Positions 1 to 14,991 are shown, numbered from the stretch's first letter. The stretch: 64,000 bases of DNA from Gadus chalcogrammus (GCF_026213295.1 NC_079414.1:15591107-15655106), one strand, 5' to 3'. The notes: a model not told the origin generated them from the letters alone. Made by a program: numbers and translations.

Positions 1-427
1 AAGCAAACAAATAGATGCATTTGAATTTGGAACACTTGACTTGAGAACATTGGAGGGCTGGGACTCGTCGGGCGTTGTGTAAGGTGTATGGGCAGCAGCA
101 GCACCGCACACATCACACCTGTAGAGATGGGCTGTGGTCAGGGCCGGTACGCAGATGGGTTTAATGGGACACTATTAACTCATAGTGGAGGGAGGAAAGA
201 ACTGCCCCTTGGTTTGTGGTGAATCCAGCTGTTGTCAACACTATTCATAAAAAAATGTTTTTTTTGGACTACACGGCTTTCACTTGACAATGTGTGCATG
301 TAGTTGTTTGTGTGTTTGCTTGTGTGTCAATGGGTTTTGCTTGTTTGAATAAGTGGGTGTGTTACTATGTATTTGTGTCTGTTTTCATGTTTGCGTCAAC
401 ATGTATCTACATGCAGTTGCTTGTCTA
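1..427. other. Unique sequence, no gene seen
   Basis: I find no coding signature here. From about 290 the sequence turns gradually GT-rich and leads into the microsatellite. Confidence 0.5.
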
Positions 428-858
<431 letters not shown>

Positions 859-999
859 GTCTATGTGTTTGCTTTTGTTTGCATTAGCAGAGTCAGAGGC
901 TTGGGGAGGATGCAAAGCGTTGACGGTTGACTGGCTCCTAACCTGGGCCAGTTTACATAACTGAAGCACTGTGCTGGGTAGCAACGCCGCCGTTAAATC

Positions 1000-1140
1000 A
1001 CTCTCTCTCTCTGGGGCTTTGGGTCTCTCTCCCTCCTTATCTCTCCCCCCCCCCCCCCCCTCTCTCTGGTTCTCCGTCTCCTTCTCTGGGTCTCTCTGAC
1101 TCTGTCTCTTCTTCTCTGGGTCTCTCTACGTCTCTTTCTG
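1000..1140. repeat. Pyrimidine-rich (CT)n region with a C16 run
   Basis: Repeated TCTCTCTGGGTCTCTCT units surround a run of 16 C at 1045-1060. Confidence 0.7.
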
Positions 1141-1574
1141 TCGCTGATTGTCAACATAACCGTGTCATGTGTTTAGGGGCATATCCTGGATGAACAGAGT
1201 AAATAGCCTCCTCATTGTTCATGTCAACATATCCTTCAGTATCAATTGTTTTGTTTCCAAAAACCACAGCTACGCATACCTGCCTCTTAAATAAACTAGT
1301 GCTTGAGATAAAGATGACTACAAATTACTGTTATCATTACAATGACTATCATAATGAACTTCTACGGTTGACACAGCTGAAACAAATCAAGGTAAACTAT
1401 GTATGGAGGGAGCGGATCAAATGGTTCGAACAGTTTTTCACTGGCTGTTTAAACACAAAAGCAAATACCTTCTGAATGTAATTATCCTTTTAAACATTCC
1501 AGTTAGCTGTGAGCAAAGAGTGAGCAATCAGGACATTTTATCGCATATGAAGTATGAAAAAGTTTTGTTTGTCT

Positions 1575-1706
1575 CTTATTTACACACACACACACACACA
1601 CAAACACACACACCCACGTACGTACGTACGTACATACATACATACATACATACATACATACATACATACATGCATACATACATACATACATACATACATA
1701 CATACA

Positions 1707-1742
<36 letters not shown>

Positions 1743-1785
1743 TATATACATATTCATATACATATACATATACATATATATATTC
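1575..1785. repeat. (CA)n, (TACG)n, (TACA)n, (TA)n compound microsatellite
   Basis: A CA run leads into CGTACGTACGTACGTAC, then some 28 TACA units interrupted once by TGCA, then ATATAC units. Confidence 0.9.
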
Positions 1786-1799
1786 TTTTACAGTTTTTT

Positions 1800-3100
1800 T
1801 CAGTCGCTTTGGTACATTTCTCAGATCAGAATGGAAATTCTCAACTACAATCTTCACATCATAGTGTGTCAGTTGTGAACATCAAAAAAGCAGTTTTTCA
1901 TTTCTTTGACGAAGTTGCAGATGCTTTGGTACATTCATGCAAATGATTGTGTACAAATCTCTGCTCTTTCTTACATTATCAATTGATTGTCATGTTGATC
2001 AAAATGTAATGGGTCTCTAATAGTCTCACCCCCACAACATTTAGGCATTAGTTCATTGCATAAGTCTTTACATGCAAAATGGTTGAACAAGTTGTCATAA
2101 TACGTCAAGCATATATCTAAACATTTCCATTAGACTTTTTTTCTAAATCAGTCCAGAATTGGTAAATTGCTATTAGGTGAATCTTGAGTTCCTCTAAAGA
2201 AGGGAAATGTGTGAAGTGTTGGATCAATCAACGATCAACCAGTTTGCTGAAATAGCTCAAAGGTGCATTTCATGAACCATGAACTGGCAAGTATATAAAT
2301 AGCTCTAGCACAACACAATGTTGCATTGTCTGACAATGGAAGGACAAGAAATTGGACGGGGTCAACAGCCAGAGAGAAGAAGAAGAGGAAGAGGAGTGAG
2401 GCTGCGTGAGAATGAGAATTTGTGGCCCAACAGACAGGAACGTCAGGAGAAAGACTGCACTGTAATTCCTACAGAAATGCATGTACATTTCACCCTAAGG
2501 AGATTGTCCTATTTTCACATTTCTAGCAATCACATGGTCTGTCAACAAATTACAGCACAAACAGTCAAAGCGTAAATGTGAATCTTGTCCAGTCTCTTGC
2601 AATCAATCTCCCACACACACTAAGGTGTAACTTATAATTTACAATAATTGTCTTGAAAACTTTAGCCATAGTTTACATCAGAACATCCTTCCAGAGTACA
2701 CTGTTATATTGACAAAATGACTAAGCAATTTGACTGTCTTTTCCGTACACAATGACCCAAGGACTTGTCATTCTGATGGAACTGACATGTTCATTGACAC
2801 AGATATTTACTTGAGTGTTGAACTAAGGATTTTGAGCAAGAGACTGGCTTTTGCAGGTAATCCATGGTGTTTTGCTCTTTGTACGAATTGTTTTGAGAAA
2901 TGCATTTAATGTTTTGCAAATGTTGAAGATGATTCGAGAAATTTACCAAAGCGACTTAGAAAAACTGTAATGTTCTTAGTTAATTTAACTTATCTATTTC
3001 TAACTGCTGTAATTCCATCATCCAAATGTCCCATCAGGGATTCAATATGAATGAGGTCTAATTAAAGTGTGTATCGACACCTTTAGACATCTCTCTTATG
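1800..3100. other. AT-rich unique sequence, no gene seen
   Basis: Reading frames are short and lack coding character on both strands. I recognise no repeat family. Confidence 0.4.
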
Positions 3101-3779
3101 CCCTCCTCTTTGACTAACAGCATGCTGTCTCACAAAGGTGTACTGAGGATGTTGCAATGATTATCTCCGTGCTTGATTGCGATTGTGAGAACCTCCACAT
3201 CAGAGCTGTCATGGCGCTTGTGTCTTTGAGTGTGTGTGTATCCGTGTTGGTGCATGCACGTGTCTTTATCTGTGCGGGAATCTGTGTGTTTGTGGGTGCA
3301 TGCATCTCTGTCATTATGCGTGTGTCTGTATCTTTGTGTGGGTGTGTGTGGGAGGGCCCACACCCCGTCACAGTTGTCCCGGCCTGCGTGAGCCCATGCC
3401 CGCTGGCCACCTCAGTGTTTCCCTCCCCTCACCTGCAGCTCAAAGCAGCCGCGGCTTCACGGCTGCATGCGTTGCTCTGCCCGTTTGGTTCTCCTTCATT
3501 AGCACAGAGTCGTCTCCCTGTCTCCCGCCAGACAGTCTGTGTGTGCGCACTTGTGCATGAGCATGTGTGAGAGCGTCTATCGAAGGCTTGTTAAAGCGCA
3601 AAGGTTTTCTCCCCCATGGTTCTGTTGTAGAGGATTTTTGGCACTCTGCATGCACAGGGTGTGGGAGTGTGTGTGGACGATGGCTGGTAGGAACAGCCTC
3701 ACCTGGCAGATTCTGATAGATTTTGGAGCTGGGTGAGGCTGCACACCTGTTGCACATTGAGTAATCAGTGTGCAACAGA

Positions 3780-4165
3780 TTAACCAGCAGACTTCCCCTT
3801 CTGGGCCCTGGCCTCCACAGGCTGGGCCACCTTCTGGAGCAGTGTTTTCTCCTCTTCCTGCTTCTTCCACAGATCAATGGCTGGATAGGCTTCCCCATGT
3901 AAGAGGCCTCAGGGTGTATTTTGATGGACAGTTGCCCCCCCCCCCCCCCCCCAGGAGGCATGTCCCTGCCACTAAGCCTAATGGAGGTCTGAGAGGAGAG
4001 GACCTGGGTGAGATACTCCTACAGCTTCCGCACCTTGACTTGCAACTGCCTCGCGGTCCTTATTCTTGACTAACTTTGCCCTCTGGGAAAACTGTAAGGT
4101 AGACGGTGGAGCAAAGGGCAATGCCACACTCCACCTAAGTGACTTCTCTGGGCTCCTCCAAACCA
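3780..4165 (-). pseudogene. Unrecognised coding-like scrap with frameshifts
   Basis: On the minus strand one frame reads YPAIDLWKKQEEEKTLLQKV then AQPVEARAQKGKSAG, which looks like charged coiled-coil protein. Upstream pieces (FSQRAKLVKNKDREAVAS; LSIKIHPEASYMGK) lie in other frames and are separated by a stop and a C/G run of 18. This could be a decayed processed copy or a transposon fragment. I do not recognise the family. Confidence 0.25.
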
Positions 4166-4754
4166 AAGGACACAGGGTGGTGGTCGGTTTATTGTCAAGT
4201 TTGCACTAAATACATGGCCTGTGGGGTATACTAAGAACCTCGAACAGTGGGTTAGCGAGGTATGTTGCGCTCAAAGCCTGGGTTAGCTGTGACACGAAAG
4301 TCGCTCTCTTTTCAGCGTCGCTGTTTCAACCTGGTGACTTAAGCTGCCAACAAAACCTGGTTGGGAGGATGTTATCAACTAAGACTTTTGGGTCGAATCG
4401 GTCCTAGCCTCCAAGCCCCTTCTTTGACAATGTCTTTCGAGAAAAACAGAGGGTCTTTCGGGACAGATTCGATACCTTGGTATTGCCTGAGAATATTCTT
4501 TATGAGACATACGGGTTCTCATCAGAGGGTATTCACTATTTGATCGTCCTTGTGGCACCTTATGTAGGCAGTGCTACACAAGGAAGCCGTGCACTTACTG
4601 TTTCGGAAAAATATGATGTGCCGTGCTATTCGCATGGTTGTTGCTGTGCTCAATAGATTGCTAAGTGGGTTTGTGGTGTTTCCTAGCTTTCTGCCCACTC
4701 AAACTGTCAAGGAAGGAGTTATACACTTTCAGGAAAAGAAAACATCTGCCTCTG

Positions 4755-4850
4755 TGAGAGAGTGGTAGAATGGAGGTAGGGCGTCAGTTTTGAATTTCTG
4801 TGTGCAGGGTTCGTCTCCCACTTAATGTGCATTTATTAGTAGTTTAAAAA
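4755..4850 (+). mobile_element. tRNA-like SINE head, possible
   Basis: A region like an A box (GAGTGGTAGAATGGAGG) is followed after a normal spacing by a good B box (GGTTCGTCTCC). It is too diverged to be a tRNA gene. Confidence 0.35.
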
Positions 4851-4919
4851 GTCCCAATTCTTATATCAAATGGAATACTTATTCACGTAAGGTATTGTTG
4901 TGATTATTTCAAACTTGAA

Positions 4920-5058
4920 CCAATGTTCCCGAGGCCGTGCTGGCACCAAATCTAGATGGTGGTTAAAGGCATGATGATGGACAGGCAAGATTTGAGCCCC
5001 GGTTGCTGGTGTTTGGGTCTTATAGTAATCCATTACGCCACCGCCGCTACCGCTCAAC
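4920..5058 (-). mobile_element. tRNA-derived SINE fragment
   Basis: On the minus strand GGTGGCGTAATGGATTA resembles an A box and GGGGCTCAAATCTT a B box. No clear tail was seen. Confidence 0.4.
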
Positions 5059-5099
5059 AGTTGAGAATATATGCTATACATTTCTTACATAGGGTGTAT

Positions 5100-5990
5100 T
5101 ATAAGTGAATTCCCTGAATTATAGAATAAAGGAGGTTGGAAGTTGCTTTTGCATTTTGAAATCATCATCACTCTTTTGGGATTAATGGCAAACAATACTG
5201 CATTTGGCATTGTTCTTTTTTGAGAATATGCAGAATCTTTTCACGAAATTTACACGATCACGCATTGAAACTGAAGTGGAATAAACCTGGCTTGACAAAT
5301 TCACTCCTAAGTGAGCTTCGTGGTACCATTTAACTCTGATTGCGACTTTTGTTTTTGTCGATCCAGGTTATCCCAAGAAAGCCTGGGTATGTTCAGCACG
5401 CTTCATAGTATACCCCACTTGTGTTGGTTCCTTCCCTGAGTGTTTGTGGAGATGGTTAACCTTTGCACACAGATAACTCAATGTGCAACAATGCTATATA
5501 CACTCCCACACAGGGCATGCTAGCCGTTAGAGTGGGGCTGGACAACAGGTTGTGTATGTAAGGCTTAACATGCAATCTAATGGAATACCACAAGCTAACC
5601 ATGAAATCATTGAGGGGGAAAAAAACATCAATCAAACCACCACATGTGTGAAATGATCATAACGTACTTTATAAACCCCTCCAATTTACGTCTTACTTGT
5701 ATGTGAAGTGTCTTTGTGTACCTTGAAAGCACTTGAAATATGTATGTTTTTCATTATTATGACATTATGTAATTAAGTTTTACAAAGAGCTTAAAATAAA
5801 ATGTATTATAATTCTTATTAATTTCAGTCCTAAATGAATGAAGTGTCTCTTTGTGTACCTTTTCAAAACCCTTTAGGTCATGGTCATCAAAACAGCCTGC
5901 CCCTTTCGAAAATGGCAAATGGCAACCACTTCATCTACTGGACGTCCACTCAGCGTCAAAGATGTTGCAACCACCGACACACACACACAC
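5100..5990. other. AT-rich unique sequence, no gene seen
   Basis: Both strands show only short frames without coding character. Confidence 0.4.
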
Positions 5991-6269
5991 ACAACAACAA
6001 CAAGCAGCTCTGTTAGTACGTGTTCCCTCTGACAAGCTTTCACCGCTCGGCTAAATCCTCCTCCGCTGGCTAGCAGGAAGCCTGCTGGGCTCCTGCTCTC
6101 CCAGGAGGAGCTCTCTGTGGGGGTGGGGGGGTGGGGGGGTGGGGGGCTGGCTTCAGCCGTCAAACCCCTGACGTGTGGCTCTAAGCCGGGGAGATGAAGG
6201 ACCGCTGGAAAATGATGAAGGTGGGGGCCAGGGTTGAGAGAGGGGGAGGGGGGGGACACACAACTGCGT

Positions 6270-7100
6270 GTCTTTCAAGATGTCTGTTGTCGGATTATCT
6301 GATTATTCGATATGAAGACAGGGTGTGCGTGCGTGTGTTCTGGAATGGTTAGTGTGGTTAGAATAAATACCAATCCATAAGTATGTCTGTAGTGGCATGC
6401 ATTCTCTGTTTTTACCACAGCAAGAGAGATGAAAGGGCCAGATTGTTGACAATATTAATAATTTGAGAAAACGTAGTCCTGAAGAAAATATCGTAAAACT
6501 AAATCTTCATTAATGGCAAAGAGAGCTACATCCTGACTGTACTGTATTGTGTGGTACACATTCCAATCTCCAGGGTGTTCATATCATTAGCATATCATTT
6601 GTGTTCACATAAAACTAATGTTCCATGGCCCTTTAAGGTCATCTCCATCCTCCTCTTCCTCTTCTTCCTCTGTGGTTTAAGAGACTAGTGCTTGGCAACG
6701 AGAGCCGGATACAATCCAACACATTTACTCTGTTTGCTTACGAATGCACACAGCACTGAAAAGACTTGTAAATAATGAGTCATGAGAAAGAGAAAGAAAG
6801 GCGGTAACAAAAGTATGAATCACAGAATTACCGGGCATATCATTATTTTAAAGCGACTTACAGTAAAAAAGATCAATCGTTTTTTAAGCTACATGTCATG
6901 AAGGAGCAGGTTGAGGTTAATAGGCTTCTCGCAGGATCCCGCCAGACTGCAAACACCAGGGAACAATCCACCAAGAACACCACCACCCCCCCCAGTGGGG
7001 TAGAAAGCTGGACTGGAAGCTGCTTCTGAAGTTGCTCTTAAAGCTGCTCTTACAGTCATAGTGCACAGATATATCTTTTAAGGTGTAGGGCCAGAGAACT
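6270..7100. other. Unique sequence, no gene seen
   Basis: A few G-rich patches (6118-6150, 6240-6256) precede it. I find nothing coding or repetitive that I can name. Confidence 0.4.
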
Positions 7101-7231
7101 GGGTGTTGGTGAACAGAGTCTGGTATGTGTTTTTTTTCTTTTGCACTACCACCTGTGTGTCTGTTACTGTGGGATTTGTACGTCCTCAATCACTGCCACA
7201 AGTGGATTATCTGTACTTAAGTCAAAACGCC

Positions 7232-7329
7232 AACGCAAGTCGCGTCTTGTGTGAAGGCAATCAGCTCCTCGAATGCGAGGCCGGTCGCGGGCGGCTCTCG
7301 GGATCCCCGATACTGGTGTGTTACTGTGG
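7232..7329 (+). other. Open segment with a strong splice donor, possible exon or relic
   Basis: The plus-strand frame reads RVLCEGNQLLECEAGRGRLS then GSPILVCYCG and ends at CTGTG|GTAAGTTG, a near-perfect donor. The CEGxxLLEC pattern faintly resembles the start of SUEL/rhamnose-type lectin domains, but the conserved YGR motif that should follow is missing. No convincing acceptor was seen. Confidence 0.2.
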
Positions 7330-7428
7330 TAAGTTGAAATTGATTGAATGTGCTGTTTTAATGGAATCAATGTATTTCGATGTATTTTATCTTAAATGAG
7401 AGAGAGAGGGAGAGGGCGAGAGAAACTC

Positions 7429-7465
7429 ACACACACATACACACACAAACACAAACAAACACACA

Positions 7466-7560
<95 letters not shown>
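7429..7560. repeat. (CA)n microsatellite
   Basis: Near-pure CA run of about 130 bp, preceded by GA-rich sequence. Confidence 0.95.
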
Positions 7561-7562
<2 letters not shown>

Positions 7563-7708
7563 TGGGCTGGGGATCTGGCAGTATTACTGAGTGTTCCCAT
7601 GTCGGTTCTCAGAGGTGCAACCAGCTGGTGCCTTGGCAGCGCCAAGCTGACCTGAGTGTTCACCCAGGTTAAAGGTAAGTCAGTACTTTCAGATGAATAC
7701 ACAGACAC

Positions 7709-7864
<156 letters not shown>

Positions 7865-8103
7865 GTAATCCCCCTGCACAAAAGTCTTCCTGCAGTGGAT
7901 TATTAATTTCTACACATAAAGATATAAGTCCTGTTTTTGTAGTGGTCTTTGTACAAGGGGTTGTTGGCACTTCGTTGTTTTTACTTCAATAACCTGGTGC
8001 TAACTGTGAACCGTTGAAAGGACGTGTTAATTTAAAGTTTATGCAGGACATCTGCATTTGTGGAACTGACAGTTCATACAGGGGTTTTAGACAAACAAAT
8101 GCG

Positions 8104-8310
<207 letters not shown>

Positions 8311-8436
8311 AGGTTTAGAGGGCTGAGGGGTTGGCCCGGGCGTGACTGTTTCTGGGATTACTGTAAAGAGAGGACTTCCAATGGCATGTCAATGAACCAA
8401 AACACAGAAACTCACACTGACACTGAACACAGCGAG

Positions 8437-8534
8437 TTTGATATAACGCCACATTATGTTTCATATAATGCCCCACGTGTTTGATATAATGCCACATTTT
8501 GTTTGGTATAATGCCAAATTATGTTTGGTGCAAA
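8437..8534. repeat. 22-bp minisatellite
   Basis: About four diverged copies of a unit near GTTTGATATAATGCCACATT, with the TATAATGCC core kept in most copies. Confidence 0.75.
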
Positions 8535-8611
8535 GCCAGAGTCAAGAGGTAGAAACGCAGAACCATGCAGTTTGGGCCTTCACTGGAATTTCACGGAACC
8601 GCTGTGACCAG

Positions 8612-8935
8612 GTTCTGTCTGTCTGTCCCTCAATCTATCTATTTATGGGTCTGTCTTTCTGTCCGTCTGACTTTCCATGTCTGTCAGTCTGTCTGCCTAT
8701 CTTTGACTCTCTGTCGATCGTTCTATTTATCTCCCTGTCTGTCTATTTATCTTTGTCTGTCTCTCGGTCAATCTAGTTATCCATCTGACAGTGCGCCTAT
8801 CTTGCTGTCTATCGTTGTCTGTTGGTCGATCAACCATCAATTGATAAATTACATCTATTATATCTCTGTCTGTTTGTCCGTCCGTCTTTCTGTCTGTCGA
8901 TTGTTCCCTGACGGTCTGTCTGCCTGCCTACCTGC
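8612..8935. repeat. Degenerate (CTGT/CTAT)n tetranucleotide region
   Basis: CTGTCTGTC and CTATCTAT units recur through about 320 bp with heavy divergence. The frames across it are low complexity. Confidence 0.6.
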
Positions 8936-8939
8936 ACAG

Positions 8940-10020
8940 TATGTCCACCTCATCAAGCTCCTTGTTGTATCTTTTTTCTAGAATTTGTCGTAGAACTTTG
9001 GTCTTGATCAACATGTGTTTTCAAGTGTCGAGGGATTAGTCTGTGATCCAGGCCCAGATCCCTTCAACGGGGGCCAGACAATGGGCTCAGGGAGGCCAGG
9101 CACCATGCGCTGCTGTGTACACATTGTTGCTCAGGGCTCCATTTGAATGGACTGATGGATTTGCACACCAGATGTTGTGCGAGGGCTCTGTTTTGCATGC
9201 TGTGCGGCCGGACCCTAAACCCAGCACCATTTGTCATGAAAGTATTTTTTTCTGTTGTCTCACACCTAAAAACACCAGACTGGTGAGAAGCTTAAAAAAG
9301 GGGCTGGAGGGTGTGCAACGATTTGACTCTCAGTGTCTTATAGGTGTTTTTAAATGTGTTCCTTGTTTTCATTGTCGTATGCAAATGTTAGCTTTTTTTG
9401 TGGGGGAATTTAATGAAAAACCTGGAGCAATAGATCATCATTATCTCCATTTTCTGTCTCTTTTTATCAAACTAAGATTTAGTACATATTTTTGTAATTG
9501 TTTTGTTGTTTTTACTTGACTTTCATAAGGGTCCCTGATCATTGTGCAAAGTATCAGCTGTTTAATTTTCTGATATTTGAAGAATAGATCTTTGGGGGTC
9601 ATTTTTCACCAATGGAGATACTACAAAAAAACGTAAAAGCCTAAAGGAACAAATATCAAATAACAAGTAATACAAATGAAAAAACATACATGGCTTATAT
9701 ATACGTGCCATATATGTCATTCACCTTATATAAGGTGTTTCAATTCCATTTATGTACAAAAAACAGCAAAGTATAAGAATATGTGAATGTTGTTCTGACT
9801 TGTTGTGATGGTCCTTCAAGCATAAAAAAAACTAAAGAGAGAAAGATATGGCTCATGTGATTTTGTTTTGTTTTTGACCCATCACGGCAGGGAATTCCAA
9901 CCTCAAAACATATATTTGCATTCTTTCTATATATTTCTACAATAATGTTAATATTTTTAATATATAAATATTGATTAATTCCACATTTGTTTGGTTGATT
10001 CTAATTAGACGATTTACCCA
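8940..10020. other. Unique and AT-rich sequence, no gene seen
   Basis: The 158-codon frame at 9043-9519 lacks any family resemblance and runs into AT-rich sequence, so I do not call it. Confidence 0.4.
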
Positions 10021-10024
10021 GATT

Positions 10025-10134
<110 letters not shown>

Positions 10135-10242
10135 ATCCTTCCTCCTGGATCCCAACATAAGCCTGAATGACCGAGAGACCCTCCAATGGAAAGAGAGAGA
10201 GAGATTGACAGGTAACCTCAAAAGATAGTGAGATAGAGGTAT

Positions 10243-10244
10243 AT

Positions 10245-10295
<51 letters not shown>

Positions 10296-10412
10296 AGAGA
10301 AAGGGGGGGGGGGGGACAGAGAGAATGACAGATAACGACAGAGAGACGGAAACAGACACTTTTCTCTTCAATAGACCTGTTGGACACATCAGACCCTGGG
10401 CAACCTTCGCTC

Positions 10413-10464
<52 letters not shown>

Positions 10465-10495
10465 GCACACGCACACGCACACGCACACACACACA
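10243..10495. repeat. (GA)n then (CA)n arrays
   Basis: GA run at 10243-10293, a G run near 10306, then CA at 10415-10495 with CACG variants. Confidence 0.9.
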
Positions 10496-10923
10496 GGCAA
10501 ATACTGACATATACACACACATGCACACAGGCAAAAATACACTCTCAGGCGCATACACACGCAAGTTCAAATGTATGCAAACACACAAACTCTCTCCCTC
10601 CCCTCCCTCCCCCCAATTTCTCTGATACCCATCTCATTCTCTCTCCCCCCATCTCCCCCCCCTCCCCCCCCCCTCCCTCCCTCTCTCTGCAGTGTGGCCC
10701 TGGCCCAGTGTACGATGAGGTGGATAGCGGTCTGACTCGTCTTGCAGGCTCGTTTGTCATCTCCATTGAGGCAGCATCTCGGGGCTCTGCGTGACAGACA
10801 GGAGGTATTAGCAGCTCCAGCCTGGTGTTGAGAGCTAGCCCGGCCGTCTGAATGGAGAAACTATGTAAGAACGCCAACGACAAGACATGTAATGACACAC
10901 ACTCCCACCGACAGCTGCTCTCC

Positions 10924-11042
<119 letters not shown>

Positions 11043-11524
11043 AGAATTGAACTCTGCTATTCTAGTGTTTGTGTGTGAGTTAGTGGATGTATTAGTGTGT
11101 GTTTGTGTGTGTGTGTTTGTGTGTGAGAGTGTGCGAGTATGTGATAATTTAACTCTGCTATTGTACTGTTTGTGTTTATTCTCTTACTGTAAATTATCTA
11201 CTTCCTGTGCTCCCTGTCTTCTTTTTTTTATTATTTTGATTCTCAATCAACAATGATTCAGAGAGGTTACAACAATGCAAACAAAATAGGATCTGTTATT
11301 TATTGCCATTTATTGTTAGTGCCTAAACCTTTTTTTAAGATGATTTACTTTCACCTTCTTTACTAATAAGCGCAAAAAAAGCAGAAAACGTGAACCTAGC
11401 AATTAGTTCCAGACAGTACACCCTTTCACTGCTGTTACTGGAGTATGATAGGGAAGCACTTTGTGAAAAGAACCGCAGCCTGTCTTCAAATGGAGCGACT
11501 GTCTGGCGGTCGCGCTGTGGTGTC

Positions 11525-11750
<226 letters not shown>

Positions 11751-12303
11751 CACGGTTGGGCGGCCACAGATGCACACTGCGGTTCATGAGTGCCGGGCCG
11801 TGGCTGATTTTAGAGTCAGATATGAAGGAGTGGTCCTGCTCTTGGTGCCAGGTAAAGCTTGCCATGGCTGACTAGCTAACTTTTGCATCACTTTTTTTTT
11901 TTATTCATCTGTAGACACGCTATCCCAAACATACGCAAAATACCTACCGACTCCCAGCAAACAAAGTCCGACACCTGCTCTGGCGGCCCCGTTTACCCGA
12001 ACAACGGGTTTGATAGCATTGATCGACATGGCGGTTATACGACTGAGAAGTCAACAGTAGCTGTTAATCTTCCAGCATGAATCACTACCAATCCTCCAAG
12101 TAGTTTTCTTTTTTTAAATTTGGGTATTTACCAGACAACATGTCGACGTGAAGGCCTTTAAGTGGCTAGTTCATATTTAAATGAGGTTATTGGTGAGGAA
12201 AATAGACCTCAAACGGAGAGAGCTGCTGACGTGTAGACCACTCGCCGTGTAACTATGACATGTGAACGCATAACTTGTCAAATTATTCAACACTTATACA
12301 TGC

Positions 12304-12312
12304 CGTGTGTGT

Positions 12313-12353
<41 letters not shown>

Positions 12354-12360
12354 GGGGGGT
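12304..12360. repeat. (GT)n run ending in G9
   Basis: A short GT array ends in a run of G. Confidence 0.85.
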
Positions 12361-12541
12361 GCAGGCGCTTGGGTGTGTGTGTGTGAGTGTCCATACCACA
12401 GCAGGAACAGCAGACAAATTACCTGGCGGCTCTCAGATTTTCTGAAAAAGCGATCGCCGTTTCCCTCCCTCTTGGGGCCACCCACCATGAGGAATGAGGA
12501 ATGCACTTTACTGGAGTGATTGTCTTCAAGACCCCCCCCCC

Positions 12542-12770
<229 letters not shown>

Positions 12771-12779
12771 TGAACAGAC

Positions 12780-13985
12780 TATCAGACATTACACATGCCA
12801 GGAATTTGTGAGGTGTTTGACAAATGGGATTTACAATAAGTGCATTGAACAAACAAAGATACAACCCAGAAATGGCAAGATTCATGCGATTACATTAAAT
12901 TCATCACACATGTGAAAACCTGTGAGTGTGTATTGGATTGATGTCTTTAAAGAGTTGTGAGTGGTGGGCCTACATGCCTGATCCGACCACACCATGGTGT
13001 AGTCCCCGAGTGCTCACAGAACACTTGAAAGACAGTTGAATTTCTCCAGACTGGAAATAAACAAGCTTATAAATAGTAACGTGTGAAATATCGTCACTGC
13101 AATCGATAGAAATAGAAATAACAACAGTAGTATGAAATGAATCATGTTAATATGATTATATATAACAATATGTATGCTACCAATAGGGGGTGCTATATCC
13201 TTTGCCGAACAAAACGCATTGGGACAAGTAAATGTTTATAATGTAACGTGCTTATGACAGAAATATAGTTATATTTGGCATTGCTTGCACCAACAATAAA
13301 TATACTAATTTGATCAATTCAATGGGTGTCGGTCCTGTTTATTGACAGATGTCAACTGTGCCGTGTGAAACGGGCCTAGCTGTATACCGACAGGCTGTGT
13401 CTATATTTGCTGTGATCGGTCGAGTGGAATCACGAGAGGGTGTGTGTGACTGCAGGGCCGTCATGCTCGGTTTGAGCTGAAAGCCTAGCGCTGACTCAGA
13501 CGCTGCCATCGTTGTTGGATCCGAGTCAATTGATGGAATGATACGGCGTAATGGGCCGATGTTCATGTATGACATATTTGTGTCCATCCTACATTTGTAT
13601 GTGAAAAGCAATAGCGAATGTGAAGAACTGGGTGTAGCCTCATGGTGGTGGTGAAAGACGGGGATGCCACCAGTTTGTCAACCGTGCGATGGGCTATTAT
13701 CTGTAAAACGAGCTGTAATCCAATGTCTTAACGGAGCCAAAATCCTCCCATGTCATTGACAGCATATAGATCATAAATGTACCGTGCATTTCCTTTAAGT
13801 AGGACTATGTTCTGTTTTACAAGGCCATTGAAGAACTTTTATGGAGCCTTTATCGAAAATAATAATAGTAAAGGTTACGTTATATCATTAATGTTATTTT
13901 TTATCCACCACTTGAATGTATATAAAGAAATATTTTATTTTTTAAATACATTTTAGTGGTGGATCAAGTCAACATGAATTCGATA
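12780..13985. other. Unique sequence, no gene proven
   Basis: A 90-codon minus-strand frame at 13339-13611 is open, but I recognise nothing in it and see no splice context. Confidence 0.4.
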
Positions 13986-13989
13986 ATGT

Positions 13990-14051
<62 letters not shown>
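13990..14051. repeat. (GT)n microsatellite
   Basis: Pure GT run. Confidence 0.95.
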
Positions 14052-14053
<2 letters not shown>

Positions 14054-14990
14054 GTTTATGAATGACGGAGACTGACAGGACGTCTTAGTATTTATTTCAA
14101 TAAGTTACATTTAGAGATTTTTGTCATCACCTTTTTTTTTTACATCAAGCATTCTGTCTTTTAATCCGGTGGAGGAATGAAGAAACAGTCAACAGAAACA
14201 AAATGACTGAAAACAGAGAATGATGCAACAAAATAAATAAAAACAACAACCGTGTGTCACATGAAATATCTTCCCCCATTCCCTCCGTGTTCTACATAAT
14301 GATTGATTATATTGTTTATATACTTTATCACAGTTACAAAAATAAGATACGTTACTGTAGATGTGCCACTATACACACAAGAGGTGAAAACAGAACACGC
14401 AAAAGCTGTAAAGTCCTCATTGAGGGCAAAAATACACGTAACAATTGATAAAAAAGAGAAAGACAAAAGAAGGAATAAATTAATTCAATTAAATAACCTT
14501 GAAAAAAATGAAATAAAACGTAAGACCATTTCAATCAATATCATTATCCCAGTCGAAGAATACTTTCCATTAATCGTTGTGCTTCCCTCTCTTATCACAA
14601 CACAATTATGTGGGCTTTATTTTTCCATCATAATCACACAATATTATTCCATGTAGGTCCATTCACATCAAACAGACATCTCTGTTTGCCTTTAGTCTGG
14701 ACACATTATGGCGTTATAAACAGCAGTTATCGCATAACAGTTATCGCACTATTGTGCGCATAACACCAACAGTATGCCCACCTAACTATACCACCCCCCA
14801 CCCCCAAATCCCTCCAAACACTCATGCACAAATACAACATTATTCGAAGTGAAACAATCGTATCGCCACATACCCACAGATAGTTAGATATTGGAGTTTA
14901 TGCTTTTCCAGGGAACACGCTGAAAAGTTGGGGGATGCCTTAAAATAGCCGGACGCGAGACGGCGCCCGAGCTGCTGTTACAGCAGTGCT
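14052..14990. other. AT-rich sequence, no gene seen
   Basis: Frames here are lysine and isoleucine rich from base composition. I find no known repeat. It may include distal 3' UTR of sh3gl2, which cannot be told from sequence. Confidence 0.35.
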
Positions 14991-14991
14991 G

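Noticed and set aside
13339..13611. 90-codon minus frame
   Set aside because: Not repetitive, but no family resemblance, no splice signals and no neighbour to support it.
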